Part shown: piece after piece, positions 43,378-51,921 of the stretch | Numbering within the stretch: the stretch's first letter is position 1 | Layout: each line of letters opens with the position of its first letter | Assembly (NCBI RefSeq): GCF_000582685.1 | Contig: NZ_KK073768.1 | Location: 72,754-136,753, forward strand | Length of the DNA: 64,000 bases | Direction of reading: 5' to 3' | DNA from: [Scytonema hofmanni] UTEX 2349 | GTDB taxonomy: Bacteria > Cyanobacteriota > Cyanobacteriia > Cyanobacteriales > Nostocaceae | Translations under genes and position numbers: made by a program | The notes under the pieces: generated by a model | What the model was told of the DNA's origin: nothing | Database searches by the model: none | What the model saw: the letters and a program-made list of their open reading frames with translations, nothing else

Positions 43378-46300
43378 ATGAAACGCATTGTTTTGATTGC
43401 TGGATTTGAATCGTTCAACGCTGATTTATACAGAAAAGCAGCTTCAAAAGCTAACTTACGCTGTGGTGAGTTGGATATTCGCGTATTTAGCGATCGCGAT
43501 ATTACCACCAAACGCACCGAGGTGGAAGCAGCACTTCATAACGCAGATGTGTTTTTTGGCAGCTTACTATTTGATTATGACGAAGTTTTGTGGTTGCGCG
43601 ATCGCGTTTCTCAAATTCCCATCCGTTTGGTGTTCGAGTCAGCTTTAGAATTGATGAGTTTAACTAAATTGGGTGATTTTGCTATTGGTGATAGACCCAA
43701 AGGAATGCCAAAACCAGTTAAATTCATCCTTGATAAGTTTAGCAATGGACGAGAAGAAGACAAACTTGCAGGTTACATCAGCTTCTTAAAAATTGGTCCC
43801 AAACTTCTCAAATTTGTGCCAGTGCAAAAAGTCCAAGACTTACGCAACTGGTTAATTATCTATGGTTACTGGAATGCTGGTGGGGCAGAAAACGTAGCCG
43901 CATTATTTTGGATATTAGCAGAAAAATATTTAGATTTAAAAATAGGCGAAATTCCTCCACCCATCGAAACTCCTAATATGGGATTGCTTCATCCCGATTA
44001 TCAAGGGTTTTTTGAATCTCCGCAAGAATATTTAAAGTGGTATGAGGAGAGGTTAAAAGGGAAAAAGTCCCAATTCCCTATGCCCCATGCCCCATGCCCC
44101 ATGCCCCATTCCCCAGTTATTGGAATTTTACTTTATCGCAAACACGTTATTACAAAACAACCTTATATTCCGCAATTAATTCGTAGTTTTGAAGAAGCTG
44201 GTTTGATACCTTTACCCATTTTTATTAATGGTGTTGAAGGACATGTTGCTGTGCGCGATTGGATGACCAGCGACTATGAAACGCAGCAACGAAATAATGG
44301 TAATATTCAAACACCTTCCCTGTCCAACGAAGCAGTAAAAGTGGATGCGATCCTATCTACAATTGGCTTTCCTTTGGTGGGTGGTCCTGCTGGTTCAATG
44401 GAAGCAGGACGCCAAACGCAAATTGCGGTAAAAATCCTTGCTGCCAAGAATGTACCTTACATCGTCGCTGCACCATTGCTAATTCAAGATATTTACTCTT
44501 GGACACGTCAAGGTATTGGAGGCTTGCAAAGTGTCGTATTATATGCATTGCCAGAACTAGACGGCGCTATTGATACAATTCCTCTCGGTGGGTTGGTGGG
44601 AGAGCAAATTTATCTTGTTCCCGAACGAGTGCAGAGATTGATTGCGAGAGTGAAAAGCTGGGTTGCGTTGCGTCGAAAACCTGCATCAGAGAGGAAAATA
44701 GCGATTATTTTGTATGGTTTTCCACCTGGGTACGGTGCAACAGGAACAGCTGCATTATTAAATGTACCGCGATCGCTTCTCAATTTTCTCCAGGCACTGC
44801 AAAATCAAGGTTATGCTGTGGGCAATTTGCCTGTAGATGGGGAAGAATTGATTCGTCAGGTGAAAGACGCGGACGAAGAGATAGGAACCGCAGATAAACG
44901 CAGATTAACGCAGATGGATATCAGCGTTCATTCGCGTTCATCTGCGGTTAATACTGTCAACGCGAAAACTCTCGAAAAATGGTTGGGATATCTCAGCACA
45001 TCTCGCATCGAAAAACAATGGAAATCTCTTACGGGTACGGGAATTAAAACTTCCGGTGATGAGTTTCATATTGGCGGCATTCAGTTAGGAAATATTTGGA
45101 TTGGTGTACAACCACCTTTAGGTATACAAGGTGATCCGATGCGGTTAATGTTTGAACGAGATTTAACGCCGCATCCTCAATATGCAGCTTTCTACAAATG
45201 GCTGCAAAATGAGTTTCAAGCTGATGCTGTGGTGCATTTTGGAATGCACGGTACTGTGGAATGGTTGCCTGGTACGCCGTTAGGAAATACGGGTTATTCT
45301 TGGTCGGATATTTTGTTAGGAAATTTGCCGAATCTATATATATATGCGGCGAATAATCCTTCTGAATCAATTTTGGCGAAGCGTCGCGGTTATGGTGTGT
45401 TAATTTCTCACAATGTACCTCCTTATGGACGTGCGGGTTTGTATAAGGAGTTAATTTCTTTGCGGGATTTGATTGCGGAGTATCGTGAAGATTCGGAAAA
45501 GAATTATGCTTTGAAGGAAGTGATTTGTAAGAAGGTTGTTGATACTGGTTTAGATGCAGATTGTCCGTTTGATGATGCGAAACGTTTGGGGATTTCGTTT
45601 AGTCCGGAGAATGTGCGGCTGTTTAGTGGACATGCTTTTAATGATTATTTGGTTAAGTTGTATGAGTATTTGCAAGTGTTAGAATCTCGGCTTTTTTCTT
45701 CCGGTTTGCATATTTTGGGGGAAGCGCCGAATGATGAGGAGATGAGGGGGTATTTGGAGGCTTATTTTGGAGAAAACGAACCGCAGAGGCGCAGAGAACG
45801 CAGAGAGGAGGAGGAGGAAATTAGAGGTTTGTTGATGCAATCTACGGATGAGTTGACGAATCTTTTAAGGGGCTTAAATGGTGAGTATATTATGCCTGCG
45901 CCTGGTGGTGATTTGTTGCGGGATGGTTCTGGTGTGTTGCCTACGGGGAGAAATATTCATGCTTTAGATCCTTATAGAATGCCTTCTGCTGGTGCTTATG
46001 AAAGGGGGAGGGAGATAGGTAAAAAAATTATTTCCCAGCATTTAGATGAGTATGGTAAATATCCGGAAACTGTGGCGGTGATGTTATGGGGTTTGGATGC
46101 AATTAAGACGAAGGGGGAGTCTTTAGGTATTCTTTTGGAGTTGGTGGGGGCTGAACCTGTGAAGGAGGGGACAGGACGCATTGTTCGTTATCAATTAAAG
46201 CCTTTGGCTGAGGTTGGACATCCCAGAATTGATGTTTTGGCAAATTTATCTGGTATTTTTCGTGATAGTTTTGTCAACATTATTGAGTTGTTGGATGATT

Positions 46301-47124
46301 TGTTTCAAAGAGCGGCTGATGCGGATGAATCTGAAGATAAGAATTTTATTAGAAAACATGCTTTAGTTTTGAAAGCACAAGGTATTGAAAATGCTTCTGC
46401 GAGATTATTTTCTAATCCGGCTGGTGATTTTGGTTCGTTGGTAAATGATAGAGTTGTTGATGGGAATTGGGAATCTGGCGAAGAGTTGGGGGATACTTGG
46501 CAAGGTCGCAATGTTTTCAGTTACGGTAGACAGGATAAGGGTCAAGCTAGACCAGAAGTATTAATGGAGTTGTTAAAAACAAGCGATCGCATTGTTCAAG
46601 AAATCGATTCGGTAGAATACGGTTTGACTGATATTCAAGAATATTACGCTAATACTGGCGGTTTGAAAAAGGCAGCAGAAAAGCAAAGTAAGAAGAAGGT
46701 TACAACCAGCTTTGTAGAAAGTTTCTCGAAAGATACTACACCCCGCAATCTCGATGATTTACTGCGGATGGAGTATCGCAGCAAGTTGCTAAATCCTAAA
46801 TGGGCAGAAGCAATGGCAAATCAAGGTTCTGGTGGTGCGTTTGAAATTTCCCAACGCATGACGGCTTTGATTGGTTGGGGTGGTACTGCGGATTTTACGG
46901 ATGATTGGGTATACGACCAAGCCGCAGATACTTACGCATTAGATGCAGAGATGGCGGAAAGATTGCGAAAGTCGAATCCAGAAGCTTTCCGCAATATTAT
47001 CGGGAGAATGTTAGAAGCTTCAGGACGCGGTTTTTGGAATGCTGATACAGATAAGTTGGATAAATTGCGTGAGTTATATGAGTTGACAGATGAGGAAATT
47101 GAAGGTGTAACAATTTCAGCATAG
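43378..47124 (+). CDS. bchH: Magnesium chelatase H subunit (ChlH/BchH), with three repeat-derived inserts
   Basis: 1248 residues of the CobN/Mg-chelatase family. MKRIVLIAGFESFNADLYRKA, then ADVFFGSLLFDYDEV, GPAGSMEAGRQTQIAVK, LYGFPPGYGATGTAALLNVPRS, HFGMHGTVEWLPGTPLG, YPETVAVMLWGLDAIKTKGES and a C-terminal GWGGTADFTDDW cover the chelatase length. It binds protoporphyrin IX for Mg insertion in chlorophyll synthesis. Three segments look foreign: residues about 235-246 (PMPHAPCPMPHSP from CCCCATG repeats), about 503-524 (from a GCAGAT palindrome) and about 799-816 (EPQRRRERREEEEE from CGCAGAG repeats). The frame stays open through all. It may be the main or a second H subunit. Confidence 0.9.
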   Translation: MKRIVLIAGFESFNADLYRKAASKANLRCGELDIRVFSDRDITTKRTEVEAALHNADVFFGSLLFDYDEVLWLRDRVSQIPIRLVFESALELMSLTKLGDFAIGDRPKGMPKPVKFILDKFSNGREEDKLAGYISFLKIGPKLLKFVPVQKVQDLRNWLIIYGYWNAGGAENVAALFWILAEKYLDLKIGEIPPPIETPNMGLLHPDYQGFFESPQEYLKWYEERLKGKKSQFPMPHAPCPMPHSPVIGILLYRKHVITKQPYIPQLIRSFEEAGLIPLPIFINGVEGHVAVRDWMTSDYETQQRNNGNIQTPSLSNEAVKVDAILSTIGFPLVGGPAGSMEAGRQTQIAVKILAAKNVPYIVAAPLLIQDIYSWTRQGIGGLQSVVLYALPELDGAIDTIPLGGLVGEQIYLVPERVQRLIARVKSWVALRRKPASERKIAIILYGFPPGYGATGTAALLNVPRSLLNFLQALQNQGYAVGNLPVDGEELIRQVKDADEEIGTADKRRLTQMDISVHSRSSAVNTVNAKTLEKWLGYLSTSRIEKQWKSLTGTGIKTSGDEFHIGGIQLGNIWIGVQPPLGIQGDPMRLMFERDLTPHPQYAAFYKWLQNEFQADAVVHFGMHGTVEWLPGTPLGNTGYSWSDILLGNLPNLYIYAANNPSESILAKRRGYGVLISHNVPPYGRAGLYKELISLRDLIAEYREDSEKNYALKEVICKKVVDTGLDADCPFDDAKRLGISFSPENVRLFSGHAFNDYLVKLYEYLQVLESRLFSSGLHILGEAPNDEEMRGYLEAYFGENEPQRRRERREEEEEIRGLLMQSTDELTNLLRGLNGEYIMPAPGGDLLRDGSGVLPTGRNIHALDPYRMPSAGAYERGREIGKKIISQHLDEYGKYPETVAVMLWGLDAIKTKGESLGILLELVGAEPVKEGTGRIVRYQLKPLAEVGHPRIDVLANLSGIFRDSFVNIIELLDDLFQRAADADESEDKNFIRKHALVLKAQGIENASARLFSNPAGDFGSLVNDRVVDGNWESGEELGDTWQGRNVFSYGRQDKGQARPEVLMELLKTSDRIVQEIDSVEYGLTDIQEYYANTGGLKKAAEKQSKKKVTTSFVESFSKDTTPRNLDDLLRMEYRSKLLNPKWAEAMANQGSGGAFEISQRMTALIGWGGTADFTDDWVYDQAADTYALDAEMAERLRKSNPEAFRNIIGRMLEASGRGFWNADTDKLDKLRELYELTDEEIEGVTISA

Positions 47125-47160
47125 ACCGCAGTCTAGCCAAAGTGAAAATTGCCCTTCTTC

Positions 47161-47200
47161 AGATCCCCGACTTCGTAAGAGAAGTCGGGGATCTTGTTTT
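47161..47200. terminator. Hairpin with T-run after bchH, terminator-like
   Basis: AGATCCCCGACTTC (47161-47174) pairs with GAAGTCGGGGATCT (47181-47194), followed by TGTTTT. It lies 37 bp after the stop and between convergent genes. Confidence 0.65.
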
Positions 47201-47247
47201 TAGGACTGCTATAGAAAAAATATCATAATTTATGAGGCAAACTATCT

Positions 47248-48126
47248 TTATCCTTTCAACAGGACTTGACGACGACTAGCCCACCAAGCAAATCCAGCAC
47301 CAGTCACAAACATTAGCAGACCATAAATTGCCCCAGGAATAGCCATTGTGGGAGTATTCAGCAGCGTCGGAGTAGAAGCGATCGCGATCGCTAGAGTTCC
47401 ATTTTGAATTCCTACTTCTACTGTAATTGCCGTAACGCTTTTTTCTCCTAATCGGGTTAAAGTAGCGATCGCAAAACCTAAAGCCATTGCAACCACATTC
47501 AAAACCAGAGTTGCCAAGCCCACATCTATTACGTAAGAAACAAAATTATTCCGTTCTCGCAGCAGCACTCCAGTAATTACCACCGCCAGGAAAAATAAAG
47601 ACAGCCACTTTACAGCTTTATCTGCCTTGTCTGCCAATCCAGGTGCATACCGCTTGGCTGTCATCCCAATTGCTATAGGTAGAAGTGTAATCACCGCAAT
47701 CTGCAAAACAGTGTTTAAGAAAGGTAACTGTAGCGTTGTTCCTTCCCCCAAAAATCTCTGCATTGACAAATTTACTACCAGAGGAATCGTAAAAACCGTA
47801 ATGAAACTACTAATAGCTGTTAGCGTCACAGAAAGAGCAACATCACCCCCAGCCAAAAACGTAATCATATTAGAAGTAGCGCCACCGGGACAGGCTGCTA
47901 AAATCATCACACCTACTGCTAATTGTGGGTCAAGGGGAAATACTGACGCAATGCCAAAGCCCACAATCGGCAACACGATCAACTGCGCCACTAAGCCAAT
48001 CACCACCGCTTTGGGATAGATTACAACTCGCTTGAAGTCCTCTAGAGTCAAGGTTAACCCCATGCCCAACATGATAATAAATAGAGCTAGGGGCAGAAAA
48101 ACAGCCGTCAGAAAATTTGCTTCCAT
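47248..48126 (-). CDS. Bile acid:sodium symporter (BASS)-family transporter
   Basis: 292 residues with nine or ten hydrophobic helices. The signature LAACPGGATSNMITFLAGGDVALSVTLTAISS and VEVGIQNGTLAIAIA are typical of the BASS fold that transports organic anions with Na+. GFAWWASRRQ ends the protein. It is convergent with bchH. The substrate is not predictable; cyanobacterial relatives include pyruvate and other 2-oxoacid carriers. Confidence 0.88.
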   Translation of the reverse strand: MEANFLTAVFLPLALFIIMLGMGLTLTLEDFKRVVIYPKAVVIGLVAQLIVLPIVGFGIASVFPLDPQLAVGVMILAACPGGATSNMITFLAGGDVALSVTLTAISSFITVFTIPLVVNLSMQRFLGEGTTLQLPFLNTVLQIAVITLLPIAIGMTAKRYAPGLADKADKAVKWLSLFFLAVVITGVLLRERNNFVSYVIDVGLATLVLNVVAMALGFAIATLTRLGEKSVTAITVEVGIQNGTLAIAIASTPTLLNTPTMAIPGAIYGLLMFVTGAGFAWWASRRQVLLKG

Positions 48127-48444
48127 CCTTAACCCGTGTTGGTAATAATAAAAGTCCCTCTGGATTGTACCGTGTTATCGTTAAAATTCTAGTTATTGCT
48201 TGTGACAACTCAAATTCTAAATTATACACTGAAGAAAATGTAAACTTTTATGATTTTGTAGGCGATCGCACAGCTTTTATTTCCTCGCATATTTACTGTA
48301 TTAAATGTTGCTAACAATTAACAATCGCTCAAATAACTAGTTTTCAGTAATTGCAACAACTTACATTTTGATAACTATATCGTTATAACAGCAATAAGTG
48401 TTTAAATACTACTATTAAAAAAGTTATAAGATAAGGGTGCAAAA

Positions 48445-48882
48445 ATGAAACTTTCACAGTTTGTAACATTCTACGAAGCTGGTAAATATGTCTATCAGCT
48501 ATGGAACGAAATGCAGAATGATGGTAAAGAATATATCAGGGAGACATCCATAAAAAATAACAGTGGTCAGATATTAAAGGTTAAAGTTTGTTTTAACAGC
48601 GCTCGTCAACGCTATCTGCAAATTAACTTACCGTGGAATACGGAGCGAAAAATCCTCGCAGGGGTAGATAATTATCAACCGGGGGAATATTTAGCGATCA
48701 CTCGTGATGAATGGCACATATTTTTTCTCCTTACCAATTTTCAGCATGATAGTGAGCTTTATGCTTATGCCCAGAAAATTGTCAATAGGTTGGTGGATAA
48801 AGCTAATAATAACGAAAATCAAAAGCGATCGCTTATATCACCTCCTACACAACTACACCAAGCTAAAAGTCAAGTAGCTTAA
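48445..48882 (+). CDS. Protein of unknown function
   Basis: 145 residues, soluble, no domain recognised. VTFYEAGKYVYQLWNEMQNDGKEYIRET and the beta-rich middle (NNSGQILKVKVCFNSARQRYLQINLPWN) are the clearest parts. The C-terminal 25 residues are low-complexity. It starts a short run with the HicB-like gene 36 bp downstream. The spacer 48127-48444 is AT-rich and shows no gene. Confidence 0.6.
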   Translation: MKLSQFVTFYEAGKYVYQLWNEMQNDGKEYIRETSIKNNSGQILKVKVCFNSARQRYLQINLPWNTERKILAGVDNYQPGEYLAITRDEWHIFFLLTNFQHDSELYAYAQKIVNRLVDKANNNENQKRSLISPPTQLHQAKSQVA

Positions 48883-48918
48883 AGATTAAATATAAACTTT
48901 TTTGTGAGGTATCTGGCA

Positions 48919-49140
48919 ATGGAAAATTCTTTTACTGCGGTATTTGAAAAAGTAGATGATTGGTATATTGGCTACATCCAAGAATTACCTGGTGCTAATG
49001 TTCAAGAGAAAACTTTGGAAGAAGCAAGGGAAAGTTGCACAGAAGCGATCGCACTAATCTTAATCTCGAATCGGCAACTTGCAGAACAACAAATTTCTGA
49101 CAAAGAGGTTATCCGTGAAAAAATTACAGTCCAAATCTAG
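48919..49140 (+). CDS. HicB-family antitoxin, orphan
   Basis: 73 residues from the ATG at 48919, which has GAGG ten bases upstream; a GTG at 48904 is the alternative start. FTAVFEKVDDWYIGYIQELPGANVQEKTLEEARESCTEAIALIL is a HicB partial RNase H-like fold. Immediately downstream is a decayed HicA (49140-49301), so this is an antitoxin left after toxin loss. Confidence 0.82.
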   Translation: MENSFTAVFEKVDDWYIGYIQELPGANVQEKTLEEARESCTEAIALILISNRQLAEQQISDKEVIREKITVQI

Positions 49141-49301
49141 TCAAAAGACGTAAACTGATTCGTTTCTCCTTTGAAGGTGGAAAGCATACCATCTACTACA
49201 ATCTATTAAATAATAGAACTTCGGCAATTCCAAGACATACTGAGATTGTTGATATTCTAGCTGTTAAGATTTGCAAAGATTTGGAAATTACTCCTCCTTA
49301 G
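49140..49301 (+). pseudogene. Decayed HicA-type toxin
   Basis: The frame overlapping the hicB stop reads VKRRKLIRFSFEGGKHTIYYN, then TSAIPRHTEIVDILAVKICKDLEI and a stop at 49299. Full-length relatives begin MKRR-LIR, then have about eight residues that are missing here before the GGxHT-Y motif. No start codon is present at the expected site (GTC instead of ATG). The catalytic His lies in the GGKHT block. A small internal deletion plus start loss points to an inactive toxin. Confidence 0.7.
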
Positions 49302-49443
49302 TACAACATTGTACAAATTCGTAGCGAATCCTCTTAAAAAACTCTGCGTACCTCTGCGCTTTCCTCAGCGACCCTTTGCGTTAAAAAAGGCTATGATTTT
49401 ACACAAAGCTGCACTCAGCAAGAATAGTAACTTGTAGGGACAG

Positions 49444-50730
49444 TTAACCCTCAAGTAACTGACGTGCAAAAGCGATCGCTTCTGCTGGGGTAGAAATTTT
49501 TCCTTCAACTTGCCCTACAGCGATTTCCATCAATAATTTGCCTAATAATGGCGAAGCAGGAATCCCCAATGCTATAATTAGCTCCTTCCCACTTAATAAG
49601 GGTGTGGGATGAGAAACCAGATCATCAGGGTTCAGGTAGCGGTCGATCAAGGGTGCGATCGCCTCTACCAAGATATTATGTCCCACAGCTAAAACTGCTG
49701 TAGCCGGGAATACAAAACCGGCTTCTTGAAAGAAAAAATACTGTTCTCGCAAAGACATGTGAGATAATTTTAATTGTGGGAACAGTTTTAAGGCGGTAGT
49801 TACACCTTTAATTTCCGCACGACTATAAGTTAGTTTTTGTAATTCAATTTCCGCAACTTCCACATCTGGGTTGACAAGACAAGCGAGTTTGGCAATACTC
49901 AACCAAGTACTTTTAACAGTATCTCTGACATACTCTTGCAATTTTACGCCTAATTGCTGCCAATTTTCTGCTAATTTCACTGCTGAGTCGTCAACTGCTG
50001 TTAGTTTAGCAAAACTTTCTGATGTGGCGAACTTGAAAAAAGGTGCAAGTAAATTATCTTCCCAAGCACGAGTTATCCAAGGTGTTCCTTGAGAACTCAA
50101 AAGCAAATAATTGATTTCTACCCGAACTCGTTCTGCGGCAACTTCAGTTATATGTGAAGCTAGAGAGCGAATTGCTGTCTGGGTATCTGTCTCAATAGTA
50201 AACCCAAGTTGCGCCGCTTGGCGATAAGCTCGCATTAATCGCAAAGGATCGTCTTGCAGATTGGCAGGTGATATCATCTTCATCATACGCCGTTCTAAAT
50301 CAGCACAACCTTGCAGAGGATCGATAATTTCTTGCGTGTGCGGATTGTAGGCGATCGCATTTACTGTAAAATCTCTTCTATGCAAGTCAGTTTCTATAGA
50401 TTCCCCCGACTGTTGGGCAAAATCAACCGTAGCTTCGGGAAACACCACACGGGCAATTTGTCTTTGGGGATCGAGTAACACAAAACCAGCTTTGTAATGC
50501 TTTGCGATTTTTCGCGCTACCTTGACCGCATCACATGGTAAAACAAAATCCAGATCCAAATACTCGCGTGTAGAGACGCGAAATTTCTCGCGTGTAGAGA
50601 CTTCGTATTTCGCGTCTCTACATAATATAGCATCGCGCACAGCACCGCCTACCATGTAAGCTGTTTTTGGCAACAATTCCAGGCTAAAAGGATAATCGAA
50701 AGATAGGTTAGAAGAATTTGCATCATACAT
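49444..50730 (-). CDS. cca: tRNA nucleotidyltransferase (CCA-adding family) with a repeat-derived insert
   Basis: About 428 residues from the ATG at 50730. AYMVGGAVRDAIL, LDLDFVLP, RRDFTVNAIAYNP, DPLQGCADLERR and DDPLRLMRAYRQAAQLGF are the class II nucleotidyltransferase and RNA-binding motifs. The stretch between VRDAIL and YLDLDF, normally a few residues, carries about 20 extra residues (RDAKYEVSTREKFRVSTRE). These are coded by two GTAGAGACG palindromes at 50563-50622. The insert lies in a loop beside the catalytic Asp pair, with the frame kept. The enzyme adds or repairs the CCA end of tRNA; poly(A) polymerase activity is the alternative. Confidence 0.88.
   Translation of the reverse strand: MYDANSSNLSFDYPFSLELLPKTAYMVGGAVRDAILCRDAKYEVSTREKFRVSTREYLDLDFVLPCDAVKVARKIAKHYKAGFVLLDPQRQIARVVFPEATVDFAQQSGESIETDLHRRDFTVNAIAYNPHTQEIIDPLQGCADLERRMMKMISPANLQDDPLRLMRAYRQAAQLGFTIETDTQTAIRSLASHITEVAAERVRVEINYLLLSSQGTPWITRAWEDNLLAPFFKFATSESFAKLTAVDDSAVKLAENWQQLGVKLQEYVRDTVKSTWLSIAKLACLVNPDVEVAEIELQKLTYSRAEIKGVTTALKLFPQLKLSHMSLREQYFFFQEAGFVFPATAVLAVGHNILVEAIAPLIDRYLNPDDLVSHPTPLLSGKELIIALGIPASPLLGKLLMEIAVGQVEGKISTPAEAIAFARQLLEG
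50563..50622. repeat. Two GTAGAGACG palindromes inside cca
   Basis: GTGTAGAGACGCG, then GTGTAGAGACTTCG and CGCGTCTCTACA. The 29 bases 50594-50622 are identical to 58802-58830 inside coaX, but are translated in another frame. Confidence 0.85.
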
Positions 50731-50818
50731 TGTAATAAAAATCAATCCAGCAACTAATGAATTACGATTTGGCTTAAGCTAGATTAACAATAAAGCCAAA
50801 CTGTATCGTGGTTCTATT

Positions 50819-51067
50819 ATGTGTATTTGTGTCAACTGTCACTATGTAGACCGCTGCATCACCTACAATGCAGTAGAAACGCAACATGAACAAGCTCACT
50901 TGACCCAAACCCCAGATTTTGATCCCAATGAACCCTCTATCAACGTTAACATCCGTACCAAAGAGGATTATATTGAAATGGAATGGGATGTTGTTGGTTG
51001 TCTCAGCTTTAAGCAAGAAACAGGTAAATGGTCTAAGTTGCGTCCAGGTGAATTGGTGCCAACTTGA
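50819..51067 (+). CDS. ycf34: Ycf34 family protein
   Basis: 82 residues. MCICVNCHYVDRCITYNAVE gives the conserved CxCxxC..C cluster, then PNEPSINVNIRTKEDYIEMEWDVVGC, as in Ycf34 of cyanobacteria and red algal plastids. The Synechocystis homologue is described as an Fe-S protein affecting electron transport. It lies between divergent cca and tsaB. Confidence 0.9.
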   Translation: MCICVNCHYVDRCITYNAVETQHEQAHLTQTPDFDPNEPSINVNIRTKEDYIEMEWDVVGCLSFKQETGKWSKLRPGELVPT

Positions 51068-51163
51068 TAAGTAGTAACGCAATTTATTGCGTTGTCATGA
51101 CGCAATGAATTGCGTCACTACCAATTATGTATGCTTTAATAAATGTCGTAAATTTAAAATCGC

Positions 51164-51808
51164 TTGACCACTGAGTTAAAAATCGAACACAAAAAATACG
51201 CTTTATCGCTACATACCACCACACCTGAATTGGGTTTGGCAATGAGTAACTTTGCTGGAGATACACGTTCTGACGTTTGGAATTTAGAACGTAACGTATC
51301 TAGCTTGTTGCATCAATATTTAATTAATTTTATTAAACCGCAAACTTGGGCAGATTTGGCGTTTATTGCCGTAGCGAAGGGACCTGGTGGATTTACGGGT
51401 ACTCGTATCGGGGTTGTGACTGCGAGGACATTAGGACAACAATTGAATATTCCGGTGTTTGCTATTTCCACATTAGCAGCGATCGCCTGGTCAAACAAAG
51501 ACCCAAACCACAATATAATTGCTGTGCAAATGCCAGCACAACGAGGTCAAGTTTTTGCAGCTATTTATCAACATATGCCTGATGCTTCTGGTTTAATACC
51601 TTTGTTGCCTGATACCGTATTTACACCAGAAGCGTGGCAAGAAAAATTAGCTTCAAATACAACTTATCAATTAATCGAAGCCAAATCTGGGTTAGCAGCT
51701 ACCGTAAAGTGCGTGTTGGAACTCGCATATCTCGACTGGCAACAAGGCAAGCGTCCCCATTGGTCAGAGGCTTTACCTTATTATGGGCAACATCCGGTCG
51801 ATTTATGA
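51164..51808 (+). CDS. tsaB: tRNA threonylcarbamoyladenosine biosynthesis protein TsaB
   Basis: 214 residues. It starts at a TTG (51164), MTTELKIEHKKYALSLHTTTPELGLAM. FIAVAKGPGGFTGTRIGVVTARTLGQQL is the TsaB signature of the inactive ASKHA partner. It forms the TsaB-TsaD complex that makes t6A37 in tRNA. It is followed directly by a purine/pyrimidine STRR hairpin and a TnpB element. Confidence 0.9.
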   Translation: MTTELKIEHKKYALSLHTTTPELGLAMSNFAGDTRSDVWNLERNVSSLLHQYLINFIKPQTWADLAFIAVAKGPGGFTGTRIGVVTARTLGQQLNIPVFAISTLAAIAWSNKDPNHNIIAVQMPAQRGQVFAAIYQHMPDASGLIPLLPDTVFTPEAWQEKLASNTTYQLIEAKSGLAATVKCVLELAYLDWQQGKRPHWSEALPYYGQHPVDL

Positions 51809-51812
51809 AAAA

Positions 51813-51918
51813 GAGGGGGAAAGGGGAGAGGGGAAGGGGAAAGGGGAAAGGGAAGGAGTTATTTAAAATCAGTAAAAATGCTTGAAATCACTCTTTACCT
51901 TTTCCCTTTACCCCTCTA
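51813..51918. repeat. STRR hairpin after tsaB
   Basis: A purine-rich arm of repeated GGGGAAA units (51813-51860), an AT-rich middle, and a pyrimidine-rich arm (CTTTACCTTTTCCCTTTACCC) that can pair with it. Confidence 0.6.
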
Positions 51919-51921
51919 AAA

